Source of the DNA: Sipunculus nudus
Lineage: Eukaryota; Annelida; Sipuncula; Golfingiida; Sipunculidae
Assembly (NCBI GenBank): GCA_026874595.1
Contig: CM049312.1
Span: 77,849,429 to 77,913,428, forward strand
Length of the DNA stretch: 64,000 nucleotides
Direction of reading: 5' to 3'
The translations under genes were made by a program, and so were the position numbers. The first letter of the stretch is position 1; each line of letters opens with the position of its first letter. The notes beneath the pieces were generated by a model. That model was given only the letters and a program-made list of their open reading frames with translations, had not been told where the DNA came from and did no database searches. Shown piece by piece: positions 24,272-36,820 of this stretch.

Positions 24272-27075
24272 TGTGTTGATGGTTGGATAGAGGGTGACTG
24301 GTTTATTGATGACTGGATGGAGGGTGACTGGTATGTTGATGACTGGATGGAGGGTGGCTGGTGTGTTGATGACTGGATGGAGGATGGCTGGTGTTTTGAT
24401 GACTGAGTGGAGGGTGACTGGTATGTTGATGACTGGATGAAGGGTGGCTGGTGTGTTGATGACTGGATGGAGGGTGACTGGTGTGTTGATGACTGAGTGA
24501 AGGGTGTTTGGTGTGTGGATGACTGAGTGGAGGGTGACTGGGTGGAGAGAGACTGGTGTGTTGACAGCTGGGTGGGAAGTGGCTGATACAGTTTGTGGAT
24601 AACTGGGTGGAGAGTGACTGGTCTGTTGATGACTGAGTGAAGAGTGACTGGTGTGTGGATGACTGGATGGAGAGTGACTGGTGTGTTGACAACTGGATTG
24701 GGAATGTCTGATACAGTATGTTGATGACTGGATGGAGGGTGACTGGTGTGTTGATGACTGGATGGAGGGTGACTGGTGTGTGGATGACTGGATGGAGGGT
24801 GACTGGTGTGTTGATGACTGGATGGAGGGTGACTGGTGTGTTGATGACTGGATGGAGGGTGACTGGTGTGTGGATGACTGGGTGGAGGGTGACTGGTGTG
24901 TGGATGACTGGGTGGAGGGTGACTGGTGTGTTGATGACTGGGTGGAGGGTGACTGGTGTGTGGATGACTGGATGGAGGGTGACTGGTGTGAGGATGACTG
25001 GATGGAGGGTGACTGGTGTGTGGATGACTGGGTGGAGGGTGACTGATGTGTGGATGACTGAGTTGACAGTGATTGGTGTTTTAAAGCTGTGTAGAGAATA
25101 ACTGATGTATAACTTTGTGGAGATTGGCTTGTGTGCTGATGAAAGTGTGGAGAGTGATTGTTTGGTTGATGAATCCGTGGAAAATGATTGATGTTAGGAG
25201 GACTGGATGGAGGGTGACTGGTGTGTTGATGACTGGGTGGAGGGTGACTGATGTGTGGATGACTTGGTGGAGGGTGACTGATGTGTGGATGACTGGATGG
25301 AGGGTGACTGGTGTGTGGATGACTGGGTGGAGGGTGACTGATGTGTGGATGACTGGGTGGAGGGTGACTGATGTGTGGATGACTGGGTGGAGGGTGACTG
25401 ATGTGTGGATGACTGGGTGGAGGGTGACTGGTGTGTGGATGACTGGATGGAGGGTGACTGGTGTGTGGATGACTGGATGGAGGGTGACTGGTGTGTTGAT
25501 GACTGGGTGGAGGGTGACTGATGTGTGGATGACTTGGTGGAGGGTGACTGATGTGTGGATGACTGGATGGAGGGTGACTGGTGTGTGGATGACTGGGTGG
25601 AGGGTGACTGATGTGTGGATGACTGGGTGGAGGGTGACTGATGTGTGGATGACTGGGTGGAGGGTGACTGATGTGTGGATGACTGGGTGGAGGGTGACTG
25701 GTGTGTGGATGACTGGATGGAGGGTGACTGGTGTGTGGATGACTGGATGGAGGGTGACTGATGTGTGGATGACTGGATGGAGGGTGACTGATGTGTGGAT
25801 GACTGGGTGGAGGGTGACTGGTGTGTGGATGACTGGATGGAGGGTGACTGATGTGTGGATGACTGGATGGAGGGTGACTGGTGTGTGGATGACTGGATGG
25901 AGGGTGACTGATGTGTGGATGACTGGATGGAGGGTGACTGGTGTGTGGATGACTGGATGGAGGGTGACTGGTGTGTGGATGACTGGGTGGAGGGTGACTG
26001 GTGTGTGGATGACTGGGTGGAGGGTGACTGATGTGTGGATGACTGAGTTGACAGTGATTGGTGTTTTAAAGCTGTGTAGAGAATAACTGATGTATAGCTT
26101 TGTGGAGATTGGCTTGTGTGCTGATGAATGTGTGGAGAGTGATTGTTTGGTAGATGAATCCGTGGAAAATGATTGATGTGAGGAGGACTGGATGGAGGGT
26201 GACTGGTGTGTTGATGACTGGGTGGAGGGTGACTGGTGTGTGGATGACTGGATGGAGGGTGACTGGTGTGTGGATGACTTGGTGGAGGGTGACTGATGTG
26301 TGGATGACTGGGTGGAGGGTGACTGATGTGTGGATGACTGGATGGAGGGTGACTGGTGTGTGGATGACTGGATGGAGGGTGACTGATGTGTGGATGACTG
26401 GATGGAGGGTGACTGGTGTGTGGATGACTGGATGGAGGGTGACTGATGTGTGGATGACTGGATGGAGGGTGACTGGTGTGTGGATGACTGGATGGAGGGT
26501 GACTGGTGTGTGGATGACTGGGTGGAGGGTGACTGGTGTGTGGATGACTGGGTGGAGGGTGACTGATGTGTGGATGACTGAGTTGACAGTGATTGGTGTT
26601 TTAAAGCTGTGTAGAGAATAACTGATGTATAGCTTTGTGGAGATTGGCTTGTGTGCTGATGAATGTGTGGAGAGTGATTGTTTGGTTGATGAATCCGTGG
26701 AAAATGATTGATGTTAGGAGGACTGGATGGAGGGTGACTGGTGTGTTGATGACTGGATGGAGGGTGACTGGTGTGTTGATGACTGGGTGGAGACTGACTG
26801 GTGTGTTGATGGATGCGTTGAGACTGACTGGTGTGTTGATGACTGGGTGGAGAGTGACTTGCGTGTTCATGAATGTGTGGAGAGTGACTGCTGTGTTGTT
26901 GATAAGGTGGTGGGTGAGTGGTGTGTTGATGAATGCGTTGAGACTGACTGGTGTGTTCATGAATTTGCGGAGTGTGACTGTTGTTTTGATGACTGGGTGA
27001 AGGGTGACTGGTGTATTGATGAATGCGTTGAGACTGACTGGTGTGTTGATGACTGGGTGGAGGGTGACTGGTGTG
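24272..27075 (+). repeat. 30-bp minisatellite with higher-order structure, about 90 units
   Basis: The unit is GTGTGTTGATGACTGG + ATGGAGGGTGACTG (30 bp). Interruptions by a ~140-bp spacer beginning AGTTGACAGTGATTGG occur at 25061, 26046 and 26581, giving higher-order units of 985 and 535 bp that differ by exactly 15 units (450 bp). The variant GACTTGGTGG appears at 25261, 25531 and 26277, the first two exactly 9 units apart. Both ends are more diverged. Since 30 is a multiple of three and most frames lack stops, long open frames appear on both strands (for example 25081-27129 minus and 25115-26086 plus); I regard them as artefacts. Confidence 0.97.
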
Positions 27076-29804
27076 TCTAATGACTGAGATTCTAGTGATG
27101 GATGTATAGGTGACTGGGTAAGCTCTCATGATTGCAGAGAGACCGCCTTGTATACATGTATATGTGTATATTTAAAGTCTTCATCGTCTATTAACGTGGG
27201 ACAACCGCGATCATGTGATACTATAGGTCATACCCACGTGTCTGATCTCGCTTGAGTATGGCAATCCTGACATGACTTTCAAAAATATACACAATGATCA
27301 TCTCAGTAACGTACCTGGCAGGGTAGTATTCATATACTTTACTTATATTCATATTCACGGGTAAGTTTTTTTATGCGGTTTCACCATATATAGTAATTTA
27401 TACTCAGAGTACATTTCAGAAATTTTCTACTAATTAATTAATACACTCAGCATCTTACCAGTATTAAATCATGACCACTCAAGGGTTCATTATATACGAG
27501 TGTTAATTAGTAACTTCAAAAGCTAATATTATTCTCAATATCAATCTTCGATCCATTGGTAATAAAAAACTATATGTTATTATTTTGAATGCTTTAAACT
27601 TTTTGAAATTGTATGCAAGGGTAATGTATAAAGGGAATGTATACAAGTACATGAGCCTTAACAGTATAAAATGACGGTTCTCTTGTGTTTAGAGGGTGTC
27701 TTATCTTCACGAAGGTTTAATTCACACAATATCTTTATAAGAAACATCACGAAATTTAAACCATGCATGGTTAACATAAAGATTACCACTGCATTTATAT
27801 ATACATGTCAATCGGCAAAAGCACTTATATCTAAAATAACATTCTTGTACAGTAACTTAGCCCTTTTCATCTCATAAGAAATTTTAAGTTTTACCTTGAC
27901 AAAGATGGGCTGAAGCTCGGTCCTGGCCATGCTGATGACGTCATGATTGGGGCCGTGTGCAACGTCTTGCTTCTCACAATGGAAACGTCTCGCTCTTTTA
28001 TCACACATTTCACTCCATTTAAACGTTTGTTGACATCTTCCTCAATATAATGCTGCATGAATGCATTTACACATGATTTTTATACTTACTTTACAATAAT
28101 CCTCAATTAAAAAAAATTGCTTCTCCAGTTTTGAAGGCGAATCATGATTAGTTGCGTATTCGTATCCGTTAAAAATACGATAAACCGGATAACATGGTGA
28201 CTATATAAGTGGTACACACTTGTAAAACTTAATAAATTGGTCGTGTTTGTACACACCTTGCATATATTTACCACAAAAATGCGCCCATTTAAAGTAATAC
28301 AATACTAGCAAATGATTAAGCCGTTAGCTCCATGTATATCTCAGCTTGCGTCGTCTCATGGCCACTTCGTATGAATAAGAGCGATATGTAATATTCCATT
28401 TTGAAACCATTCTCGCCTTTCATTACATAATAAACTAGAATGCTCCCAAGCCCGTTTGTCCAGTTAGTTTGTGATATAAACGGGGTTCAAGTACCGTTTT
28501 CTCGCCAAGAATATAAAACTCCTTAATTCCACTTGCAAATATATATCCTCGGAGTTAAAACTTTCAATATTTCCTGTGACATATTTTTCTCACTCTTTGA
28601 ACTTATTATAATGCACCTATATAATATAGATGTCTTGAACTGAACCGCTTTTTGGTAGTATGCAAGAAATAAAACTTGAAACTCCATATATACATATATA
28701 TTCTCATGGAGGAAAAAAAAACAAAAAAAACCTCTGAACACAATAGCACGTATCTTTCGGCGTTTCAAAAGGGAATCCTGCATGGGTAAATTGTAAATTG
28801 AGCTTTTAAGTTTTGAAATGGTAGTAAGATCCAAAACGTCGAATTGAATATATAAAGTGCTTTGAAATCCGTATGCACTTCCATGACGAACTTACAGTAG
28901 AGACTCCGTCATTATTCATATAGTACTTGTACGATTCCCGAACGACATACTGGTCAAGATGATGTTGTAATAATTATGTATGGTTCCGCATCTTTAGTCG
29001 CTGTTAAGGTATAATATTACATGAATATATCATGCCATAAGAAATACCTATTTACATGCATATATGAAGCACATCATATATATAGTCTTCAGTTGTCCGA
29101 CTCAGGGAGTTGACTGGAGAGAGTACAAGTACAGGTGACTATATATATGATAAATACAAAGGAGGTACACTATTGATAATGTGGAAAACTTATGCAGGAA
29201 ATCACATGGTTACATCAGTGGAACCTAGCTATTATATATGTAAGTTAAGGGAGTGATGTTAACAGATGCGGCGAGTCGGGGACGCTCGGCGGCGCGGGCT
29301 GGCGTCAGCCTGCTAAAAGATCGTATACAATCTTTAGGTGTAGCAACTGATGGATGTAATACAATAACTGATATTTCTATAATATTAGACAAAAAGCCAG
29401 AGCTCCTAGTGACCTGTAACTTTATATAATAACTAGGATTGTATGGAAAAGAGAGCAGGCAGCGACCATGGATGAAAAACCGCCGCCAGTTCGGTGATCT
29501 GGCATATGTCAGTTGTCGCCGCGCGATGTCCTAATTAAATCTGGCGACAGTGGGCGCGTCACGTGCCGAGGTACAAATGCAACTGCTTGTACAACTGTCC
29601 GTGCGTGCGTCTGTATCTATGCACCTTTGCATCTGCCCTGCCATCTGCAGAATATCCTGCTGTTACGTTAAATTACATGTGTGAAAAGCCGTTTATTTAG
29701 ATAACTCTGCATTGCGTATATTTTTACATAAGTTACCTTACATAAGTGTCGCTATAAAAATAAACCTTTTTCTAACTTTTCCTTTTCCTGTCGCTCACTC
29801 CGTC
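27076..29804. other. Unique sequence, no gene seen
   Basis: AT-rich with no repeats of note. A GC-richer stretch at 29255-29660 and a CRE at 27936-27943 followed by ATTGG stand out. Short frames show no domain. Confidence 0.4.
27936..27943. promoter_or_regulatory. CRE-type palindrome TGACGTCA next to a CCAAT box
   Basis: ATGACGTCAT with ATTGG (27946-27950) only two bases further on. CRE plus CCAAT is a common promoter combination; no gene is visible here. Confidence 0.25.
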
Positions 29805-30505
29805 ACTCCGTCACGGTCCTTTCTCTGTCTGTCTGGCTTTCTCTCTTAATGTCTTTTTCACTAAGTCTTTCCCTGTTTCTCTGTCTTCCAGTCTCTCTCT
29901 CTGTCGCCTTCTGTCTCTCTCTGCTTTTTCTCTGTTTCTCCGTCTCTCTGTCTCACTCTCTGTCTCGCTCTGTCTCACCCTCTCCCTCTGTCTCTTTCTT
30001 TCTCTGTTTCTGTCTCTGTCTCTCTCTATCTCCCTCTCTGTCTTTCTTCCTGTCTGTCTTTTTATGTCACACGCTCTTTGTCTTTCTCTCTGTTTCTCTG
30101 CTTCTCTCTCTATCTTTCTCGCTGTATCTCTTTTCTTTCTCTTTCTTTCTCCCTTTCTCTCGCTGTCTATCTCTCTGTCTCCCTCTCTCTGTTTCTCTCT
30201 CTGTTTTTCCCTCTCCATCTCTGTCTCTCTCCTTCTTTTTTCCCTCTCTCTGTCTGCCTCTATCCCTCTTTTTTTTCTCTCTCTCTCTCTGTCTGTCTCT
30301 GTCTCTCTCCCTCTTTTTCTCTCTCCCTCTCTATGTCTGTCTGCATGCCTCTGTCTCTCTTCCTCTTTTTATCTCTTCCTCTCTGTGTCTGTCTGTCTCT
30401 GACTCTCTTTCTTTCTCTCTCCGTCTTTCCCAATCTGCTTATCCCTGTCTCTCTCTGTCTCCCTGTCCCTCTGTTTGTCTACCTTTCTCTCTTGTCCCGC
30501 CCCCT
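29805..30505 (+). repeat. 700-bp polypyrimidine (CT/CTGT) tract
   Basis: The plus strand is almost entirely C and T, in CTCTCTGTCTCTCTCT-like words with no fixed long period. All open frames here (Leu/Ser/Phe-rich plus, Arg/Glu-rich minus) come from this composition. Such strand-asymmetric tracts can form triplex (H-DNA). Confidence 0.95.
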
Positions 30506-30544
30506 CTCCGTTAATAGGTATATATGCATATATGGTGCATGAAG

Positions 30545-30760
30545 ATAAGTATATATTTATATTTATATATATATATATATGTGTGTGTACATATATGTAC
30601 AATACGTATACAACAGGTATATATGTATGTATACCTATATAATATTTATTATATATGTATAATATGGACACCATGTGTATACGGATATATATTTCGGCGT
30701 GTCTTTATGCATTATTTATAATTTGCATATATACATACACACACACACACACACACAATA
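30545..30760. repeat. TA, TATG and (CA)n simple-sequence cluster
   Basis: TA run about 30561-30582, TATATGTA-rich stretch, and a CA array at about 30738-30757. Confidence 0.85.
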
Positions 30761-31489
30761 AAAATGACTCGGGAACACACTGACTGGTCATGTATATATA
30801 AACTTGACCGAAACTCGAAACGCAGTCCCTGGTACACAGACTGAGTAGGGAAGCCACTAAACACTTCCTTTCATTGACATATTACATGTTGTTTATTTCT
30901 ATCAAAACATATGAAAGCTCTTTGGTTGTTATTGGATACGATGCAAAGTAACCCCTGGTAACCGATCTGATGCGCGTGGGTTGCGTGACGACGAATGCAG
31001 AAAGCCTACGCTCCGTGGAGGAGTTTATATCGTGCGAGGCCATGGCGGTAAATTTAACCTGTCATGTCATCCGCAAAGAAAATACATGTCTGTATGTGAT
31101 TATCTGCTCACACACGACGGCAGAGACTTGGAAAGAAAAGAAACATTTTAAAACCAGCAATTGTGTATGTAGAGGGTGAGGTACATTGCTGCCAATACGT
31201 TCCCAAAGCTCTGACGCACAGAGGTTTTTTTTTTGGTTGGTGCCATTACCTATATTATACTGTTGTCTTTATCATGAATTACAATGTGATTATTTTACTT
31301 ATTTATTTATAACCTCCCCGTTCCCCTGTTTCTGTTTGGTACAATTATACCTGCACCGAACTAAAATACATCTTTATAGTGCACAGTGTTATATTTTCTA
31401 TAATTATAATTATAAGTGTTCACTTTATATATCTTCCCTTATATAATAACTGCTCTTATAAGCTCCCCTATATGATTCATATATACTCT
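30761..31489. other. Unique sequence, no gene seen
   Basis: Short frames (30970-31179, 31186-31446) show no domain; a poly-T run is at about 31226. Confidence 0.4.
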
Positions 31490-31945
31490 GTTCCACTCTA
31501 TATAGTTCTCTGCTCTATGCTCTGTTCTGCTCTGCTCTGTTCTATTCTTCTATTGTTCTCTGTTCTGTTCTCTTCTTCTATTGTTCTCTGCTCTGTTCTA
31601 TTCTTCTATTGTTCTCTGCTCTTTTCTTCTCATTTGTTGCACAATTTTGAACTGCATGCTCTGCTGCATGTATACTTATGCGTGTATATTCTCCGGTCTG
31701 TTCTTCTATGATCTGATCTGCTCTTCCATGCTCTGCTCTGTTCCACTCTGCTTTGATATCCTCACCTCTGTTACATGCTCCATGCATACTTTTAATCGTG
31801 TTAGAGCCTTATAACTTTAAACTCTTCTCTCTTGTTGCTTGATTTTTTCTCTTCTGCTCTGCTGTTATCTCCTTTCTCTGCCCTGCTCTGCCTTTGACTA
31901 CTCTGGTCCTCTCATACACAGCTCTGCATGCTCAGTTCTGTGTTA
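31490..31945 (+). repeat. Pyrimidine-rich CTCTGTTCT tandem repeat
   Basis: CTGCTCTGTTCTATTCTTCTATTG-type words repeat with a loose ~28-base period at 31540-31625, then decay into CTGCTCTG-rich sequence up to the start of the SINE. Frames through it are low-complexity artefacts. Confidence 0.75.
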
Positions 31946-31950
31946 TTTTG

Positions 31951-32490
31951 TGGCGTATAATTGTTAGTACGCTGGACTCGTGACCGCAGGGTTGTGGGTT
32001 CGTGTTCTGATCTGACCGCTCGTTTGCTCTAAGACTCCTTGCCAAAGTATATACCACAAGGGCGCACTCTCTCAACCCAGGAGTGCATGAATGGATATAT
32101 GGTCATGGAAGGCAGGCAAATGTAGAACGAATAACCTTCTAGTGCTGCATTTGTGATGCTGCTTAATTTGCTGTATGCTCCCCAGGGAGCCGAGAAAAGC
32201 TGCAATAATGAACAGGCCTGAAAGACCAGGAAGGCTAAGTGTAAATTTAAGTCGGATGAGACTGACATCGTCGATGATATCAGACAATAACCCCCCTCCC
32301 CCTATTTTTAGCTTTTACCTTCTGCTCTATACCTCCACATGTAAAGCTACTCTATAGTTACTGTATAGGAGAAGGAATATATGAAGAATATACATAGAGA
32401 GAATGATACATGTTTATACTATATTGAGAAACAAAAAATTGATGCTTCTCTCTGTGGAGACGTTCATAATTTACCATATATATTTATATG

Positions 32491-32528
<38 letters not shown>
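31951..32528 (+). mobile_element. tRNA-derived SINE, full-length-like copy with (TA)n tail
   Basis: The head has an A-box-like TGGCGTATAATTGTTAGTA at 31951 and a B-box-like GGTTCGTGTTC at 31997-32007, at tRNA spacing. The body includes GTGCTGCATTTGTGATGCTG and CTCCCCAGGGAGCCGAGAAA. From 32087 on it matches 57563-58024 over about 430 bases, and both copies end in a (TA)n array. From memory, the middle resembles the conserved central domain (Nin-DC type) of eumetazoan SINEs; unverified. The 71-79-codon minus-strand frames here are SINE sequence, not genes. Confidence 0.7.
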
Positions 32529-32532
<4 letters not shown>

Positions 32533-33381
32533 GAAGATTTCAATTAAATTACCCCTTCCCCCGTCCCTTTTTCAGGGTATATACCCGTGGTACCCAAAAT
32601 TCGAGTTCAGAATACTCTGATGATATTTTCAGATAATATTAACCCAAGTCACTGATCTAGCTTACACGATTAGTTATGTTTATAGAAGAAAGCATCAATA
32701 TCTGAATAAAAATAAAGTAACAACATGTTACTAGACCATGCACTAGTATACAACTTATATAGCACTTTACTTAAAACATAAGATATTCAAAGATTCACCC
32801 TAATTTGAAAAGTACAAAAGACAAGATGAATAATCAAAATAGATATTTCATAAGAAATAAACATTTATTAAAAAAATTTTAATTAAAAAATATAATCAAA
32901 GATTAAATATATAGTGAAATTGAATAAAAATATGATTTTACACTATACCTTTTGTTAATTTAAACATAAGCATCTTGTGTTACATGATTCACAGGAATTA
33001 ACGTAGCAATGTTAACACAAGTAACCCGCCATAAATTTAAAACAATTGTGTATTAAGCTGTCTTGCATTTGCTGTTTGAAAACAAATTAACGCAATTTAT
33101 AAATAGAACACAAACACTTGTGTCATGTAGAAACAGGATTGTGTTAATCTTAACACGAGGGGAGTAAGAGTGCAACAAAAACGACTATTATTAGACTTTG
33201 TTGTCAGTTTCTTTACGTTTATGTATACAGATATGTATCTATAAATAAATAGATAAATAAATATTGGGGGAGGGTTAATCTGCAAGCGCGTTGATATATA
33301 GTAAGAACTTTGGCGGCAGTATGATTCCATCGATCCGAATCAGGGTGTAAGGACGTCAGGATACACCCCCCCCCCCCGACA
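32529..33381. other. Unique AT-rich sequence, no gene seen
   Basis: Short palindromic TGTTAACA-like pieces near 33010 and 33140 only. Short frames have no domain. Confidence 0.4.
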
Positions 33382-33800
33382 TTTCAGTTTACCCCCCGTA
33401 ACATGAAATCGATTTCAGATTGCCCCGGGGTTATAGTCTGTACCTAATTCTAGTTTACCCCCGCACTGTTCATATTACCCCTTCGATTTCAATATAAATA
33501 TATAAATGATAAACCCCCATGTACATTTAACTCAACATATATTATTTCAACAAACCATGTGAAGGATGCGAGATTTTGAAGATGGAATCAATCTATATGA
33601 AAAATGAAAAAAAAAAAAACAAAACAATTTATATTGTCGCAAAATGTTATATATATTTGTTAATTTTATCCGTATTATCCCATGCCCCTCACCAGAGGGT
33701 ATGCATGACGTATAACAACTTTGGGGAATAAAGATTTTATTAATATTTAGCAAATACTGAGAACAAAAAGCAACATCTCACTTGAGGGGGTAAACTGAAA
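33382..33800. mobile_element. Inverted-repeat-bounded element with G/C-tract repeat (copy 2)
   Basis: TTTCAGTTTACCCCC at 33382-33396 has a perfect inverted copy at 33786-33800. The left part (33400-33478) matches 1369-1452 in reverse orientation, including the CTGAAATCGATTTCAG palindrome motif. The AT-rich interior has no open frame of note. It may be a ~420-bp MITE; the C-run just outside (33366-33377) belongs to the same pattern. Confidence 0.45.
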
Positions 33801-34545
33801 CCGTATATTTATATATATAGGGAGTATAATCTGGAATCGCAACAGCAGTACGATATATATGATTTAGATTAATTACACATAACTAACGACGATAATAATA
33901 CAAAAGTGATATAATTTATTCCACAAAAAGTATACACAAGAAGAAATGTTTAATTTGGAACTTATCTACCAAACCTGTTTGATAATTAATGAAAACAATG
34001 ATTTAAACCGAATTTGCGTATTTGCAGTTACATTTTTGTTTGAATACATGCGATTTTCAAACATTTAATGAACAGATTGTAGTTGTTGCTTTTTTGTTTA
34101 TCGTGCACGATATAGTTACTCATTAGAGTTCGAATCTGAATTGGATGTTTATAGATGGCTCTGTTATGAAATCACATATATGTATCAAAAGAACCTGTTC
34201 CTTTTCTAACGCATGCAATACTTATACATTACTTTAAGAAAGGTTGAAGTTTACTGTTTCCTATAAACACCACAACATTAACATTATATTTTAATCTCAA
34301 AAGTTTGTTTTGATAATATTTAATATAAAATATTGCATTTATATTTAAATATTACAATCCTAAGTATAGTTGCTTCCCAGCGATGATTTTAATATAAAAA
34401 TTACTAAACTTAAATAATTTTTTAACCAAAAGACTTAAATAAAGAATTTTGTAATAATGCATTGCACTTTCAAAGAAAATAATTAACCCCCTTCCCCAGG
34501 GCAAAACTTTGTGGCAGTAGTGGCACCATGCAGATAAGGGATTCC

Positions 34546-34547
<2 letters not shown>
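33801..34547. other. Unique AT-rich sequence, no gene seen
   Basis: No repeat, RNA gene or supportable frame is visible. Confidence 0.4.

Positions 34548-34601
<54 letters not shown>
34548..34601. repeat. (TA)n microsatellite
   Basis: About 27 uninterrupted TA units following ATTCCCGA. Confidence 0.95.
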
Positions 34602-34605
<4 letters not shown>

Positions 34606-34938
34606 CAGTTTTGAAAAGATAATTAGAAGAAACAAAAGCATGCACGTAACAACATTCTGCTCATACACCTGAAATCTATATTAAATTTCACTGTAGCAGG
34701 TTTTGTTAATAAGTTCCAAATTAAACATTTCTTCAAATCAAAATGATTATCTTTAAATCATATTTTGTGTATACCTTTTAGTGGAAGAACTATGTCATAT
34801 TATTTCTAAAAGTTAATTAAGGATATCATTCCTATTCATACTAAAGAACCAGAACGTAAAATAAGAAATACGTAAGATAACTGTGTATTACTTTTTTAAT
34901 ATGTTTCGCCGTTAGTTATATATGTTATATATCTGAAT

Positions 34939-34942
<4 letters not shown>

Positions 34943-34986
<44 letters not shown>
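34943..34986. repeat. (TA)n microsatellite
   Basis: About 22 TA units in AT-rich unique DNA. Confidence 0.95.
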
Positions 34987-34988
<2 letters not shown>

Positions 34989-35157
34989 GTTTAGTCCCCA
35001 TTAGAGAGACATATAATAAAATCGATTTTGCGAGCACTGGAATGAATGAAATTAAAATGATATATATTTAAGATAGAACAAATTTTTTAAATATAGATTA
35101 AAATGACAGTTCACGTTCTTACAGGAAATTAAGTCTGAGGTGCATGTTTAGAATATA

Positions 35158-35224
35158 CATATATATATATATAACATTTAATTAACGAGAAAATAAGATG
35201 TTTTATTTCCTCGCGATCAAAATG

Positions 35225-35265
<41 letters not shown>

Positions 35266-35399
35266 TCATTATACTTTATTAAATTATTTGCCCATGCATG
35301 CTTAAATTATTTTCCAAAGCAATTATATGTACATGCAACTATCAAGAACATTAGAAATATTAAATCAAATTAGCAGATGATTATATTTACGAAAATATA

Positions 35400-35465
<66 letters not shown>
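35158..35465. repeat. Cluster of three (TA)n arrays
   Basis: TA runs at about 35158-35172, 35228-35260 and 35394-35465 with unique AT-rich spacers. Tyr/Ile frames here are artefacts. Confidence 0.95.
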
Positions 35466-35468
<3 letters not shown>

Positions 35469-36296
35469 CTTGATTTGGAAATTTGGCGAAGTTATGCCGT
35501 TTAATATATTATATATAAAGCATGCAACTGGCCGATTCGTTTTGCTACTACAACAGGTTTGTATAATGAACGAGTGTATACGAGTAGAAATGAATGGCAT
35601 ATATATGCCGATATTTTATTTGATCATTTACTGACACAAACACTGGTATAAAATATGGAAATACGATTCATATGATAAACATTTACAATTTATTCGCTTA
35701 AAAATTAAAGCGGAAATTAAGTCTCACGCATGACCCAGCAACAAATATCCTTTGCACGATCTCTTATAAATATTTTTAATACCAACGGGTTGGATACCAG
35801 CCGAAGTTGATGACAAAGAAAAATTCATTTAATTAAAAAAAAGAGATAAGTTTGAAGTCGTTTTGTGTGTTTCAAACGGGACATTTACAGTACAGTCCGT
35901 CATATAGATGTCATGCAATATATACATGCCGAGTGGGAATGTTTAACACGCGCGTTTATACATGCTTCTATATATCATGTATATTTGCTCAATCCATGCA
36001 TGTTAAAAGGTGACTTTAAGGTGTATGCACGGTGATTGAAGAATCTTATTATGTTTGAAACAAATGTAAAAGGCGCACAAAGCAAGACTCTGAAATTGTT
36101 CAAACATCCTGGAGCTCAAGTCATGCATTCTTGGTGGCGAAATATATTTGCTTGTTTACTTTCATTTAAAAAAAAAGAATTACATGTGTGGTCAGTTTAA
36201 TGTTAAAAGTACTATATATGATCAAAACTTTGAATTACTGTCCTATATAATTATTGGCAAAGATATATGTGTATATATATATACTATTCTATATAT
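35466..36296. other. Unique AT-rich sequence, no gene seen
   Basis: No supportable feature. Confidence 0.4.
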
Positions 36297-36298
36297 AA

Positions 36299-36346
<48 letters not shown>
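36297..36346. repeat. (TA)n microsatellite, interrupted
   Basis: TA array with AAATATAT interruptions at both ends. Confidence 0.95.
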
Positions 36347-36351
<5 letters not shown>

Positions 36352-36820
36352 TATACACGCTGTGAAATATTCAGGTATATATCTATTCTTTTTAGAGTAC
36401 ACCTATAACATTACAGCCGGACCTTATACAGGTTATATATGGAGACTGATATTTGCCTAGAAAACTAAATTAAATAACAATATGGGGAGTATAGATATAT
36501 ATCATTACATGTCTACCTAAAGCTGTAATATGAACATTGTCGTGATGTAATTACTTTCAAATTAAAATTACTTAAAAAATGCAAATTCGCCCCCCCCCCC
36601 CTCAAAAAAAGACTGAAATTGATACGCAATCTCCTCTCTGTGAGGTTAAATTGATTAATCAGGTATCATAAGATGACGTGCAAACCATCAAACCATCTTG
36701 TGACAAAGTTAATGAAAATAATATATAAACTTAACTTTTAATTAGTGTTTATATTGACGTGAAATAACCAATGTATATCACTGTGTGCGTTATAAATTTT
36801 TCGGAAGAAGATCATAATTG
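36347..36820. other. Unique AT-rich sequence with a poly-C tract
   Basis: A poly-C run at about 36591-36602 is followed by GACTGAAATTGATACGCAAT, which loosely resembles the G/C-tract repeat of 1.2 and 33.4 kb. No gene. Confidence 0.35.

Noticed and set aside
24718-27000. Plus-strand frames with MTGWRVTGVW repeats
   Set aside because: Same tandem-repeat artefact as on the minus strand; broken at each spacer copy.
25081-27129. 682-codon open frame on the minus strand with a 10-residue repeat (HPVIHTPVTL type)
   Set aside because: It spans the 30-bp minisatellite. The unit length is a multiple of three and lacks stops in this frame; long frames also exist on the other strand. No signal peptide, start context or unique domain supports a gene.
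29811-30542. Arg/Glu-rich minus frame and Leu/Ser/Phe-rich plus frames up to 221 codons
   Set aside because: Arise from the polypyrimidine tract; no complex sequence or domain.
32029-32287. Minus-strand frame resembling a second frame at 57484-57813, suggesting a conserved protein
   Set aside because: Both are the SINE body read backwards. The similarity is explained by DNA homology of the repeat, with no sign of preferential synonymous change.
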